DNA of 64,000 bases from assembly GCF_030272615.1 (NCBI RefSeq), contig NC_081414.1, positions 304,998,164 to 305,062,163 on the forward strand, in the 5' to 3' direction. The number at the start of each line of letters is the position of its first letter. Positions within the stretch are counted from its first letter, which is position 1. The notes under the pieces are model-generated. The model was not told the DNA's origin, ran no database searches, and saw nothing but the letters and a program-made list of their open reading frames with translations. The stretch is from Cryptomeria japonica. Lineage: Eukaryota; Streptophyta; Pinopsida; Cupressales; Cupressaceae. This document shows positions 1 through 12,700 of this stretch, piece after piece. A program made the position numbers and the translations under genes.

Positions 1-853
1 ATAAGTTTTACTTACTTGCAACAATAAACATCTTCGAACTTGAGAAAGTGGAGCTACTCCACCATTTTTCAAGTAAGCTTAGAAAGTTATCATCTCTAAA
101 CCACATATTCTCAAATTTGAAGGGACATTTTTTTGGAGTATAGTCTAATAATAAGTTTAATTGGAGTGGGAAATGGTCTGATCCTAATAAAGGAAGAGGC
201 TCTGCCTTCAAGGAGTGATTCAGTTCTGAGAGCCCACCATAGATAAAGAAACTATCAAGTTTCTCTACTATATTACAAAAACCAAATCTTCTATTGTTCC
301 AAGTGAAAGCATTCTCTACCGTCTTGATTTCCAGCAGGGAATTCCTATTGATCTAGAGATTGAAGTCTATAGCTGAAGGAGGAAGCTTGCTGCTTCCTCC
401 TCTTTTATCTGAGGCTTTAGTGATGGCATTGAAATCTCCCCCAATGATACTAAGGTCGTTCGGGAAGCTTTTAAGAAAGATCTCAATATCCTTCCATACT
501 TTCACCTTTTCATTGTTCTGGATGGGGCCATAAACATTAATTAGTTTGAATCTAAGGTTATTTTTGTAGTTTATAACCTCTCCTCCTATCCATTTCTGCT
601 GGATCTCTAGTGATCTAAACAAAAGGGTTCTAGGATCCCAGATGATAGCTAAGCCCCCTAAAGCACCAGAGGCTGGGGAATGATTAAGTTGTCTAACCCC
701 TAGTTTTTGCCCAAAGATAGATATCTCGGATGCATTCATTTTTGTTTCTTGAATTAATATTAAGTCAGGTTTAGAGTCAGAGATTCAACGCTTTAAGATG
801 CATGGTTTGTTAGGGGTATTCAATCCCCTAACATTCCATGTTATGATTTTCGT
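1..853 (-). pseudogene. LINE-A ORF2, N-terminal endonuclease part (continues off the left edge)
   Basis: Start of a plant LINE ORF2, read right to left. The frame opens with the ITWNVRGLN motif that begins APE-type endonucleases, then shows IQETK, the GGDFNAI core motif, FTWNNRR and, near the window edge, SDHFPL, all in the usual order. This nuclease nicks the target for target-primed reverse transcription. The reverse transcriptase would lie left of the window. Two in-frame stops break it: TGA at 785-787 (KR*ISDSKPD) and TAG at 353-355 (FNL*INRN); both sit where Trp is plausible, so each may be a G-to-A change in TGG. No frameshift is seen. The expected ATG reads ACG (851-853). Certain as a LINE fragment, dead as a gene. 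Confidence 0.9.
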
Positions 854-2763
854 GGCTCTATGGAGAGGTGCTTCCCCTCCCCTACATTAAAAAGAGTAGA
901 TATTTTGGATTGACCCCTAGCTTCTCCATCCTTCAGTCTCAATTCAGCTAAGGATCTCCTGCCCCTTCTTTTACTGAATTGAGCACAATCTGGAGAATCT
1001 TTGCTTTTGACAGAGTAGAGAATGTCCAAGGTGTTAGGATGCTGATTTTCTGCATTCTCTGATGCTATGAAGAGTTCCTCTGTTTCTAAGTTAACTCTAG
1101 TAATATTTACTAGATTATTAACGAGGAGATCTCTTTGTCTTTCCAATTCTTCGTTATCATAGATTTCATCAATCAATTGATCCATGAGGTCGTTTACTAC
1201 TTCCCCTATGAAATTGGTGATGATATCAATTTCCTTGGCTACTTGGTTAGCCTCAGAAGCTATAGTTGTGTCAGGGTTAGCCTCTGGGGATGAAAGACTA
1301 GCCTTTTCCCCTAGAGAGGTTATCAGATTTGAAATTGGGGAGATTTGATGGGATTGTCGTGAAGTATTTTCTAGGTCTTGGGGAGAGTTACCCTTATCTT
1401 TTGAAGGTGATAGGGTAGTAAGATCCCACAGAGGGGAAGTTTTTAAGGAGTTCTCTTTGTCTTCAGGGGTAGGAGAGCCTAATGGTGACATAATTGTCAT
1501 GCCAAATTGTTCAATCTGGGGGAGCCCCTCACAAATTTCCCCTTCTTCCAAATTACCAATCCCACTATATGGGTCACCCATAGGAGGGACAAACAATGGA
1601 GGTGGTTGGGGCTGAGAACATGGGGACTTAATTAGGGATTTCTGATGACATAGAACCAGAGAAGGAAGATTAGTGCTAAAGTTATTAAAGCCTGTGATGG
1701 TGAAACCCCCTCCTTCAACAAATCTAATTGGAGCTATTCTTGATTCAGTGATTAGTTTAGGGAAAGCATTTTTTGAGGGGAACTTCCTTGGTCTATCCAT
1801 TTCAAAAGGACCATTGTAGAAGGCTAATTCAAGAGATAAACTCAGATTATCATACCTTAATGTTACTGGTTCGATGGTTTTAATGTTTATATTCATGTTG
1901 ACAATCAGAAGATTGTTAAAGAAGCTTAAAGCTATTTTTTTAACTTCTACAAATTTGCCTATTTTATTCCCTAAAATTCGTAAAAAGTCATTATTTCTTA
2001 ATTCAATTGGGATTCTTTCGAGTGATATAGCTCTATTAACCATACATGAATTTAATTGTGAAGGATGAAAGAGGGTATGCCACTCCCAATAGTCAAACCC
2101 TAAGCCCATGAACTCAGGTAAACCCTTATTTAGTACTGAATTTTTAAAATTTTGATTACCGCATTCAATAGCTAAGAACTGATCAGGGAGGATGTCAATT
2201 TTTACCTAATTATTGAGAGAAGATGCCACCCAGTTGGCAATTTGTTCAGACGGAATCCCCCAACCTTTCCATCGTGCAAAAAACATTCCTTCTTTGCAAT
2301 GCATTCGATACAAATCCACTGTTTGGGAGTAAATGTCAATGATTATCCCATTGGGGCTATCTTTGGAAGATTTGCCAGCAGACATTTTGGTGGCTGAAGC
2401 CGTGGGACTGTTTGTTTGGTTAGGTTTTACAGAACCTTCCTTCCACCCTGGGTTGGGATGTTGCTTAAAGCAATTTGAATGTCTTTCTGCCTTCTTGTTT
2501 CGGTGCCTTACCGGCTGCTAGTTTCGATCCCTACCTTGGAGCGAAGGAAGGGAAGCCCTAGCCAAAACAACCAGTGGGTATTTTGTTTTAGCAAAGAAAG
2601 CTTCCTGCTTTTTGATCCGAGATTTTTCTCTACTCAATTCATTTGCCCTAGCATCATTAGCCAGAACCGCAAAACAGTTTCCATAGCCTTGATAAACACT
2701 TCGCAGAGGAAAGGGCTGGTCGCAGAGAGAAGACTTGATTCTGCCTTTCGCGGGCATAGTCAT
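841..2763 (-). pseudogene. LINE-A ORF1 (DUF4283-type nucleic-acid-binding protein)
   Basis: Single frame of 641 codons starting ATG at 2761-2763 (MTMPAKGRIK). It encodes the plant LINE ORF1 protein that binds element RNA. Around codons 150-290 it has the DUF4283-like stretch (RMHCKEGMFFARWKGWGIP, then WEWHTLFHPSQLN and later PFEMDRPRKFP); the C-terminal half is Ser/Pro/Glu-rich linker. Two TAG stops interrupt it, at 2518-2520 and 2206-2208, with no frameshift between them. The C-terminal end runs three codons past the position where a usual ATGA overlap with ORF2 would sit. The 5' UTR is almost absent: the T1 LTR begins about 15 bases upstream. Confidence 0.85.
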
Positions 2764-2777
2764 TTTCGCAACTATTA

Positions 2778-3377
2778 TGAATAATTTCTAGGTTTTTTTT
2801 CAATGAGAGATGAGAGCTTGAATTTATAGAAAATTCATAGGGAGATGAACGGTCAAGATCAATTAATGATGAGCGGCAAAGATTCTCCAAGAGGAAGCAC
2901 AGTCTAGGTGAATTGATGTGATTGGCTGCTTTTCTCAGCTTTAAAGGTAATTGAACTAAATTTAAGATAAAATCAGAAAAACTGATTTATCCCATATTTT
3001 TATTCAATTTTGATGTTTAATTGATTTAATTGCTTTTCTGAGATTTTTCAATTTAATTATTTTCTCAAATTAATTTCTTTTTTTGCAAATTAATTATTTT
3101 TTAATGATTTAATGACAAATTGATTTATTAATTAAATATGGTAGGATATTTAATTAAATAAATAAGATAATTAATTAAAATGATTTACTTGGAATGATTA
3201 ATTAATTAAATAAACATTTAGTTAATATAGAATGATTTACTTGCCATGTGACATTGATAATTTAAGAATTAATTAATTAGGTGCTCATGATTGATTTAAT
3301 TACCTTTGGTTAGGACCTTGGTGATGTAGCTGAGATTAGGGGCTCATGGTTTAGGTGACCATTTTTAGGGTATTACA
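2778..3377 (-). repeat. T1 3' LTR, truncated by LINE-A
   Basis: Minus-strand LTR from TGTAATACCC (ending at 3377) to about 2778, where homology to the right-hand copy stops abruptly beside LINE-A. A TATA box (TATAAA, minus, 2823-2828) separates U3 from R. The missing U5 part should lie left of the window beyond LINE-A. Confidence 0.8.
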
Positions 3378-3392
3378 TTTGCCCCTCTTTGA
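3378..3392 (-). other. T1 polypurine tract
   Basis: On the minus strand TCAAAGAGGGGCAAA lies directly before the TGTAATACCC start of the 3' LTR, which is the normal place for plus-strand priming. It fixes the orientation of T1. Confidence 0.75.
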
Positions 3393-3419
3393 ATTGATGT
3401 GCGAGCAATGCATTGATTC

Positions 3420-3800
3420 AAAGAATAGTTGATGTCGAAGAGATATCAGTTTTGAACTTGATGGACCATAAATCGATGAAGTGCGAGATGTTCAACTTGA
3501 TTTGAAGCGATGAAGTTGAGCAAATTGATTAAAGTGATACCAATCCTGAACTTGATTGAACTAGGACTGATGAAGAATGAGATACCGATCTTAAACTTGA
3601 TGGATCAAGAAATGAGCACCAGTCTTGAACTTGATTGAACTAGAATTGGTTGAGCGAACAGATAAAACTGATTCCGAACTTGATTGAACAAGAACCGATT
3701 AGTGAAACAGAATGTCTAGCTTGATTTGATGCGATGAAACTGAACACCGATTTGGAGTTTGATTCAGATGAGGACAAACTTGATATGCCACTAGAGATTG
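3420..3800 (+). repeat. degenerate repeats upstream of the antisense gene
   Basis: Variants of GAACTTGATTGAACTAG followed by a GAT-containing tail recur at about 3449, 3494, 3547, 3592, 3629 and 3676, some 40-80 bases apart. They lie 400-800 bases upstream of the TATA box of the plant-mobile-domain gene. A cis-regulatory array is possible; no function can be read from the sequence. Confidence 0.5.
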
Positions 3801-4220
3801 ACTGAAGTTCGATTAATCTTTGATTGAAAAGATTTTTTGCTCAACTTTTCATGATGTAATAACTGATAATGTTGACGTAATGAGCATGCCCCCTCAGGAG
3901 CAAAATTGAAAGATAGTGAGATTGAAGTGATTTTAGGCAATTTTATTTAATTAAATAATATATCGATGATAATCTAAGCACGACGATTGATGTAAGAATT
4001 AATTTGAGATCAAAGTTGATTCAAAAAAGATTTGAGTGTAAAGTGAGGTGAAGAATGAAGCAAAGATGAAAGTGCCAAGGAGTCAATGTTGCAAAAATTT
4101 GACTAGAAAATTGACATTAGATTTTGATTTCGATCCCGAAAATGCACTCAAGATGGTTGATTTAGCTAAGAGTACAAATTTTGTGTCAATCAGAGCAAGT
4201 TTGAAAATTAGGGTTTCGCC

Positions 4221-4228
4221 TATATAAG
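4221..4228 (+). promoter_or_regulatory. TATA box of the antisense PMD gene
   Basis: TATATAAG in a plain plant-promoter context, about 155 bases before a canonical 5' splice site (G|GTAAGT at 4378). It points the opposite way to T1. Confidence 0.6.
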
Positions 4229-4254
4229 GGGTTGAAAGGGTCATTTTCAATTCA

Positions 4255-6650
4255 TTTTTACCTCTCAAAGTTCAAAATTTCAAAAACCTTCTCTGGAGAA
4301 AAATGGCAATTCCTATTCCAGATCACTGATTCGAGCGCCAAAGATGACATAATCGACCTCAAAACTACCCAACAACGGTAAGTGATCGATCTTAAGCCTC
4401 TTTCATTCCAAATTTCTTGATTTTTTTGTTGAATTGTTCATTCTAACTTTCATTCAAGTTCATCCCTAATTATTTTATCATATGGCCAACTAGGGTTTGT
4501 CATACGAGTAACTGGCTAATTTTCTTTGCTCGCATTAAGTAATTAGTTTTGTCATATGGTGTATACTTTTGAATCGTATGAGTTATTTCATCATATACCA
4601 TTTGATCCTCTTGTGTGGAATAGAAACTCGTATAGGATAGTTTACTCGTACGAATTGCTGCCCTACTGTGAAAACTTGTATGAAAAACAGTGTATGTTTT
4701 TAATGATCAAAACATCAAATTTAGATTTTCATTCTTGTAAATTTGGATTCGTTAGCACTTTTGACACATTCTTAGCTCAAATTTGATCGCGTAGTGATGA
4801 TTTTATGTTTAATTTTGTAGGTTCAATTGCCTGATATTCAATTTAGATGTACATATCCACCTATTATGAGATTAGTGCAAGACTTATTAGATGCACATAG
4901 AGATCACATTGGGTTGTATGGGTTCAGATATTTTCTTTATATGTCTGATATCCATGTGAATCATAGATTGTTGATTGTGTTAGTTGAGCGATTTCATAGC
5001 GAGCATAACACATTCCACCTGCCAACTGGGGAGATGACTATCACTCCTGAGGATTTATATAGGATTTTGATGATACCATTTGCTAGAGATAAGGTTGATT
5101 ATGATGCGACTCCACGACAGGGTATTGAGGCACTTAGATGCATATTTTCATGATGGCACTATCTTGGATCGGTCTATCACTTGGGATGATCTATTGAGAA
5201 GGTATGGAGAACAGTTCCCTCTTGCTTGCATTTTGGCTGACATTATTGGTTGTTTTGTGATGCCTGATAGGGGACAACAAGGATTCTTATGTGGATGGGG
5301 TAGGATGCTGGAGAGATTTCTTACTCATCCAGTCAGATTAGTTTGGGGTTCATGCTTACTCACACATATGTACCATGAGATGCATCAGATCACCTATAGA
5401 GGGGCGAAGAGTATGGCGGGAGGTGTTCTAGTTTTACAGATTTGGGCCTGGGAACACATCCCAATTTGTAGACCGATTGTGGATGACATGTGAGAGGAGG
5501 GTCAGCCCATTGTGTATAGATATTCAGGATATATTACACAACCCCACCTAGGGAAGACCGACTACTGGAGGCGACAACTGGATGATATGATATCAGTAGT
5601 CTGGAGACCGTACAAGGGTCTAGAGTAGTGGGATGACTGGAGGAGGCAATAAGAGAGATATGTTTATGACGTGACCACTTTTGGGTAGATCTTGAGTTAT
5701 TATTGAATGTTTTGTAGTTAGTAGGGTTTTGAGGCAGTATGGGAGGCCACAGAGTATCTCCCAAGAGTTTACAACTTATGCTAGATTTGCGGATGAGGAG
5801 AGATGAGGATGGGGGCCTAGACTGTCATATGCCTTGGCCATGCAGGAGTTAGCGGGTTTACAACTGCAGAGATGGGAGTAACTTGAGGATGTTGTAGATG
5901 CAAGAGTATTGCCCCAATATAGAGATTGGTTTCAAAGAAATCCCTTTCCTCAATTCATAGATCCTGGAGAGCATGCTCCACATATAGATGAGGGTGACAA
6001 TGTGCTTGCATGAGCACAGAGAGAGGCAACACCTAGGAGGGGTGGAGGAGATCTGGGTGTGAGTAGCAGCAAAGCACCAGTAGCAGGACGACAATGTCGA
6101 AGGGGAGAGGGAGGATCTTTAGCAACAGTTGGTGGAGATGCAGGTGAGGATAGGAAAGGAGAGGCCACAATAGATATTGAGATGGGTGAGGTAGTAGATC
6201 CTGGTAGTGAGGATGATCCTAGATAGGTATGATAGAGGAGAGAGGAGAAGGGTGGTGGAGTTGAGGAGGTCAAAGTAGGAGGTCAGATACCTACAAATAT
6301 CATCCATACTTTGAGGGGTAGAGTGGGGAGCTTGCAGAAATATATGACAATGATGTAGGCATAGATCACAGAGCGTGAGTGACAACTTCAGAGCCCAAGG
6401 ATAGAGTGGGACCATGAGATGCATAGATTGAGAGAAGAGCTAGCTACCTCTCAATGTGAGGTCCTTCACTAGTCTAACTGAGCAACATATTATGTAGCAA
6501 CTTATAGTGCAATAGTGCCGACAGATAGACAGGTGGTGCCATATTCCCAGTAAATGGCTCAATCTAAGGGAGCACAGGTGCCTAGACAGGTTGATGTTCA
6601 ATAGGCACCACTTCCTCCAGAAGGTGATGAGGGAGAGGGCCATAGCTATA
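4255..6650 (+). pseudogene. plant mobile domain (aminotransferase-like PMD) gene, antisense within T1
   Basis: A probable leader exon ends at 4377 (donor GTAAGT 4378-4383), an intron runs to the acceptor TTTTGTAG ending at 4820, and exon 2 codes from there. Residues after the acceptor show the PMD signature: HRLLIVLVERFHSEHNTFHL, PTGEMTITPEDL, later RRYGEQFPLACILADIIG and GVLVLQIWAWEHIPICRP. PMD proteins (MAIN/MAIL family) act in plant development and silencing and are repeatedly captured by retroelements. A +1 shift near 5130-5145 and many stops from about 5491 onward break the frame; no start ATG in frame with exon 2 survives in exon 1. The 3' half (5500-6650) is decayed. PMD identity is firm; the exon model is inference. 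Confidence 0.75.
4378..4820 (+). other. predicted intron of the PMD gene
   Basis: Bounded by GTAAGT and TTTTGTAG. It holds repeated words CATATGG, CATACGAG, CGTATGAG and CTCGTATAG, partly complementary to each other, so it may fold. No coding content. Confidence 0.5.
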
Positions 6651-6659
6651 TTTTGATGT

Positions 6660-9600
6660 TCTCCGCCATTTTGTTATATACCCCATTTTTGTAGTTTATA
6701 TGATTCTTCCCCCGATTGACAGTATTTATGACATTTGATATCATTTGTACTCTTTGACATTGATGAGATATATATGAGTCTGTGATTTAAGCTCATTCGT
6801 ACTTGTGTTATTTATATGAGATGATCTATGAGATGTCTTTCTATATGTTGTTGTTCTATATGAATGCATTTATTTTAAATATGTATGTATGTAATGAAGA
6901 TGAACATGGATGTTGTTGTTTCTTTTTCATATGCAAATAAATGATTTGATGAAGGAAACTGATGATCTAATAATGCAAATGTTTGTTTTTTTGTTATTTT
7001 TCATGCAATAGTATGAATGCAAATGAATGTGTAATGGGCTTATGGATCTATATGATATACTCATGTATGCAAAATAGGGCTAAGTCATTGGATTTTAATT
7101 TGATTTTTATCATCATTGAGTAGAAATGTAGGAATAAACACAAGCACCAAGGCACAAAGAGCCACGATGACCTGAATGTCATGTCCTTTTTAATATAGCA
7201 AGCGAACATAAGCATGAAGGAATAAAGAGCTAGGATGACCTGAATGTGGCTTGCGTGCAAACACACTAGACAAAGCAGAGTTCCTTCCTTGTCATATGCA
7301 ATATTAATTATCTTGTCTGCAATGACCCTTGTATCGTTCATATTCTAGGAAAGATTAAGCATGTATCCAGATTGCATGATAAAGAAATTTACTCAAAACA
7401 TACAAGGAAATGATTCCAACCTCCCTATAGCATACAAATAAACAAAGTTGAGGTATGTGTGGCGATTTCACCTTGATGTGAAGGCACTAATCACAGACAC
7501 CTAGCTTATGAGATGTTTTCAGATCATCAAAATCACTCCTACAAGCAGAAAATAAAGAAAAGTATTATGCCCCCAGTCCTTGCTCCTCTTAGTCAAGATA
7601 GACTTCCTCGAGTTACTCATAGGGAATAATAATTGAAAACCAATTTAAAAGACAACACACAAAGAAAATTTCAATCATATCTCAAACAGTTTTAGTGATT
7701 GTTTTCATTGTTCTTGTTTTGCTTGTTTACTCAGTGGTAAAACTTTGTATTGGATAAGAGATAGGTAACTGACTCAGATTGGATGACCTGGTACTATCGA
7801 CATAAAGATGACTTGGTAAAACTGCTTAGGACATTTAGATTGATTTATCAATTACCCTAAGACTTGGATGTTGATCAATTTCAAGCCATGAGGGTTCTAA
7901 GAGGAACTAGGGTGTCACAAAAGTGACTGAAAGATATGTACAAGCTAAAGAAAAGATGCAGGAAAGCAGGAAATAAAACAGGAAATGCCAAATTTGCATT
8001 GATAGATGGAGCACTTTAGTACAAGAGATAAGACTAACCTAGACAAAATCCACCAGCCATACTGATCTATGCCATTGTTTTGATTTATGTGATCATTGAT
8101 AGGAATGTCTGGTTTCAAAGAGTGAGTACCCCGTATAAGACCGATTTGGCTGGTTTCGAGTGTACCCTTCCTTGTATAAGACATGTTGATGTTTGATAGA
8201 GTTTGATAGATTGATTAATAAGACATGTGATAAGTTTGATTGTAGACTTTGGGATTTTGTTTGTTGTTGCTTTCATTTGATGGATGGTCTATGCTTTCTT
8301 GCTTTGATTTTTGAGTTTTTTATTTTTAGGATTTTGTTCGGGACATTTTATGATTTTTAGGATTTTTTCAGCTATGCCCCCAGTATGTAGACCTATATGA
8401 CATGATGATCTGTAGAATGCATGTGGAGACAATGAATTTTTTATATGACCTATGTTAATGAAATATGCATGATGAAGATGTCTTTCCTATTTGAACAAGG
8501 ATGACTATGTATGTTTAGCATTTAATACACCAATTGGATTGGAGGTACAAAACATTTCATAGATAAGCGGTCAATTGATCCTTAAGGTCCCTTGGAACAT
8601 CCAAATTAACACACTTAGTGACTAGGATTTACAAATAGAGACGCAAAGAACTTCCCCATTGATTCTTGAAACTTTGATCTTCTTTTTCCCATTTGAGTGC
8701 AAATGAGTTAATTCCCGCTATTGTGCTCACCAAAGCTCCTTAGCATCCTATATGACTAGCTATGTGGATTATTCTAACTTCAAAAGAATCTCGAATAGAG
8801 TCTCACTGCCAGCAAGATTTTAGAGCTCTGACAAGGTTATAGACTGGAATTTCTTGAATATTGCTCCATTGCCAGCAAGCATTCATAGCCCTGATGATGT
8901 TACTCACATGTTCCCATAGTCAATCTTTTTGTCGCACTTTATATGCATGATATTTAGTTATATAGCATTTCTCTTTTGCCTTGAGATGAATATTTGGCAT
9001 AACACTTTTTCTTTTATATTTTTCTTGCCTTGAGTTGTAAGTAATGAAACCTAATTGGGTATGACAATTACAACAACGTTGAAGTAGAATTTTAGATTTT
9101 TCACTAGTCATATGATCAACTAGGTGTCTAGAATGAATTAGAGATTTTGTTAATGTGTTTAAGATATAGCAATTGATAGATTTTGGGTTAACAAGTCTCA
9201 AATAGTGAAATCACTACCCAACCATAAGTAAAGTGTCGTCACGGGGTGATGTTGAAAATGAATGACCTTAGGACCTCAAAGACTTCATGTCTAAATATCT
9301 AAGATAGGAGACGACCCTTGTTTGTCTTGAATGCAAACAAATGATAAACTTGGACAGTTGCCTTGTTTTATTAATGCTGCTATATGCAAATGTAGAAATT
9401 TTGCGAATTAGATGCATTTAAAAAAGAAACTATATGTGATGCAGTGCTTTGAATAAAATGATATGCAATGCAAAAAGAAAAACCTAAACTAACCCAACCC
9501 TTAGATATAATATCATTTGAGGTGCATATTATTCATAGGGTCAGGGAGTTTTATGTAGGTAGTTCATTAGTCTTTGTTTGAAGAGTTGGATAAAGATGTC

Positions 9601-9700
9601 TTTTCCAATAGGATATAATGACTCGGTTAAGTGTACATGTTCAACATCTCCAATGTTGATTTCCTTAGTTTTCGGATTTTGTGATGAAACTAGGGTAAAT
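6660..9700. other. T1 internal region without recognisable genes
   Basis: Three kilobases of AT-rich DNA with stops in all frames and no protein motif recognised on either strand. In T1 this is where pol would be expected, so pol has been deleted or has decayed past recognition. The word TGCCCCC occurs near 7570 and 8380 and again near 3890, but gives no clear structure. Confidence 0.5.
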
Positions 9701-9702
9701 TC

Positions 9703-12700
9703 TTACACAAAGAATTGGATAAGGGGGATGGAAGGGTGAAAAAGAGGTGTTGGATAATGGATCAGATATTGAAAGTTTGGTGCATGAGTGAATGGAAATG
9801 TTGGCAGGACCAACATTGGCATTAGTCTTGAGGTGTGGTGTGATGAAGGAAAAGTGGATCTCAGATTTTGAGATTTGGATGGAGGAACAACCAAGGATTT
9901 TGGGACATAAGGACCCTAAATGGTAGAAGGAGGTGATGGAGAAATAGATATGGAAATTTTGGATGGAGGAATAACAATTTTGGATGTCAATTTGTATTTT
10001 TCTTTAAACTATTGTGCTTCAAGGATCCACTTAGGGATCCACATGGTTTTTGATTTTTCATGCTTTTGTAGTTCCTTAGAACGCATTGCTTCTACAAGTT
10101 CCTTAGGAACCCATATAAGTTTTGATTTTGCTTTCTTTTTCTCAGTGAGCCTTTGTGTCCTTTTAGAATTTTCTTCTTCTTTTTGGATCATATTTTGCTT
10201 TATTTTGACATGTCGATTAGGCGGTACATGTCGATTGCTTGACTTATGAATTTTATGCTTGGCATCCAAATTGCTTGGAGAAAGAAAAGAATGTGTAGGT
10301 TGATAGGAATGATATGGTGTTGGCAATATAACAAGGATATTGAGAAGGTTGTTGATGATTATGGACATAACCGATTAAAGATGTTTTACTGTCTTGATAT
10401 TATTATTTTGTCATTGATGTCAAGAAATTGATTTTCTAATTCAGTATGATGTTGCCATATCTTAAGAAATATGATATGAAGATTATAAAGAAGTCAGTAA
10501 AGACACAGGAAAGAATATGATGAATAAAGGGATAAGTTATTCAATGGGCAACTCTACTGAGTCAGACAATGATGAGATCTTGATGTTTTAGATCATTCTA
10601 ACATCATACATATGTTGTAAAATGTAAAGGGTAATATTATACTATGTTATCAAGCAAAGAACCTAGTCGGTAAACCCTAAGGAACCTAGTCGGTAAACCC
10701 TAAGGTTATCACAGTCGGTTAATGAAGATAGAATGTCTACCGAGTAAAGTTTAGTATTCACCGAGTTGTAACCGAGCTATAACATAATGCATTAAATAAT
10801 TACATGTGATATTTAATGAAAGATGTTGATGAGCTGGAGTGGATCAATGATTGGCAAGTCATTGAAAAAGTTTGTTAACGAATCTAAGGCAATGGAAAGT
10901 CAGCAAGAAGATCTACAGCTCAGATTGAACCGCATTACCCTAACACAAGTTCCAAGATGATTGTGCAAGTTCTGAGGCAGGGTAAAACATTTTTTAGATC
11001 GTAAGATACAATGAACCTGGATAAGATTGAAGATCTGATGGCTATGATTGATCATGGGAAATGTGATCAAGGAGATTAAGCGGTTAGATGATTGTTTATA
11101 AATAAGGAACTGTTGATAAACAATGTATGCGGGCAAGTGTATGCATAGGGATGCTACATAGTAATCACCGAGCATAGAAGCTTGAAGACTTGTTAGAATA
11201 ATAGAGCATTGATGCGCAATAGATAGACAAGATTTAATTCTATGTCTAGATTGTATTGAATAAATAAGAATCTGCTTTAGCATTTTAGATGTGAAGTTGC
11301 AGATAGATTGTATTACTGTTAGTTTGTGAAAGTGACAGGAAATCTCTTAACCGAGTGGACTTAACAATCTTATATGTAAATCCTCTAACAAGGTGACATT
11401 CTAAATGAGTGTTTGAAATCCTTTGACAAGGTCACTTCTAACAAAGTGAAGATCCTAACAGATCTGAGGGAAATCCCTTAACCGGGTCACATCTAGCAAT
11501 GTGGTTTGTAATCTTTAACAGGATTGGCTTTTAACCGAGCATACTCTAGAAGAGTATATTTCTTAGTGGGTCCGAAATCCCACAGTGGTTTTTCCCTATT
11601 TGGGTTTCCACGTTAAATCTGGTGTTATGAGGTTTATATTGTTCATATGCTTTTGAGTTTGCATGTTTGACAATTTTATTATATGACTAATATATGTTAC
11701 CGAGGTTGAATCTGATGTTTTCATTGATGATTAAGTCTGTATGATTCACCCCCCCCCTCTCATCTTGTTGGCTATTGGATCTGTACTTATATTAAGTATC
11801 AGAACTATCATATGGAGCTATTTTGGATGGATGGAAGATGTTTGAAGATGTATGCCTTTGTTGATCCTGCATAAGGGATGGAGGGATGTAGGATCCTAAA
11901 ATGGATGGAAGAGATGAAGGGGAAGGCGTGTATGTGGATTTTGGTTTAGTAGGGATACCAACATCTCGAGGAATGTCACTGAGGCCATGAATATTAACAT
12001 TTTCTTTAATATCGAGGGGATCTTGCTTGTGAAGGTCTACCCCTTTGCCTTTATAAATATTTTGACTTGTAGGATACCCTTTGTTTTGGGAAGAAGATGT
12101 GAGTCCATTATGAAGTGGAGGTACAATGTAGGGAATGATAGGATCATGAGAGGACTTTGTAGGCATGATGGATCCTTGAGGTGGACATGGAGGATTAAGG
12201 TAAGGAGATGAAGATATTCTTTTATCTTGACATGGAAGAGGACCATTGGATAGAGTAGGAAGGGTGTTTAAGTCTTTATTTTGAATAGGGTCATTTGAAA
12301 AGGTGGAAGAGGCATCATGATCTTGCTTAGGAAGTGGATTAGGAATGGGATGTGGAGGGATGATTTGTTGTTGAGATGGAACGGGATCATCTTGGAAGAA
12401 ATGGAAAGGTATAATGGGACCATCATGGGATTCTAGGGAGGTAGGATCTTTTACAACCATTAGATGGGATTAAAAAGTTTTGGTGTCTTGATCCTTCTTT
12501 ACGATAGGAATTGTTTCTTCAATTTTCAGATTATCCTCTTGACATGGACCCACTTCTAAGGAAGGGGTAGTATTGTTGATATGCATGGGGGATTCTTGGA
12601 TTTGTAATGTGGATAGCCCTTGAGGGTCAACATGAGAAGTTTCATCATTAGGTTCATTATTTGAGGGATATGGTATGGATTGTTGTTGAGAAGCCTTAGG

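Noticed and set aside
1874-2890. Plus-strand frames over LINE-A ORF1
   Set aside because: Antisense shadows; the minus frame carries the DUF4283-type sequence continuously.
7048-9201. Minus-strand frames of 79-97 codons in the T1 interior
   Set aside because: No motif, composition like the surrounding AT-rich DNA, not supported as genes.
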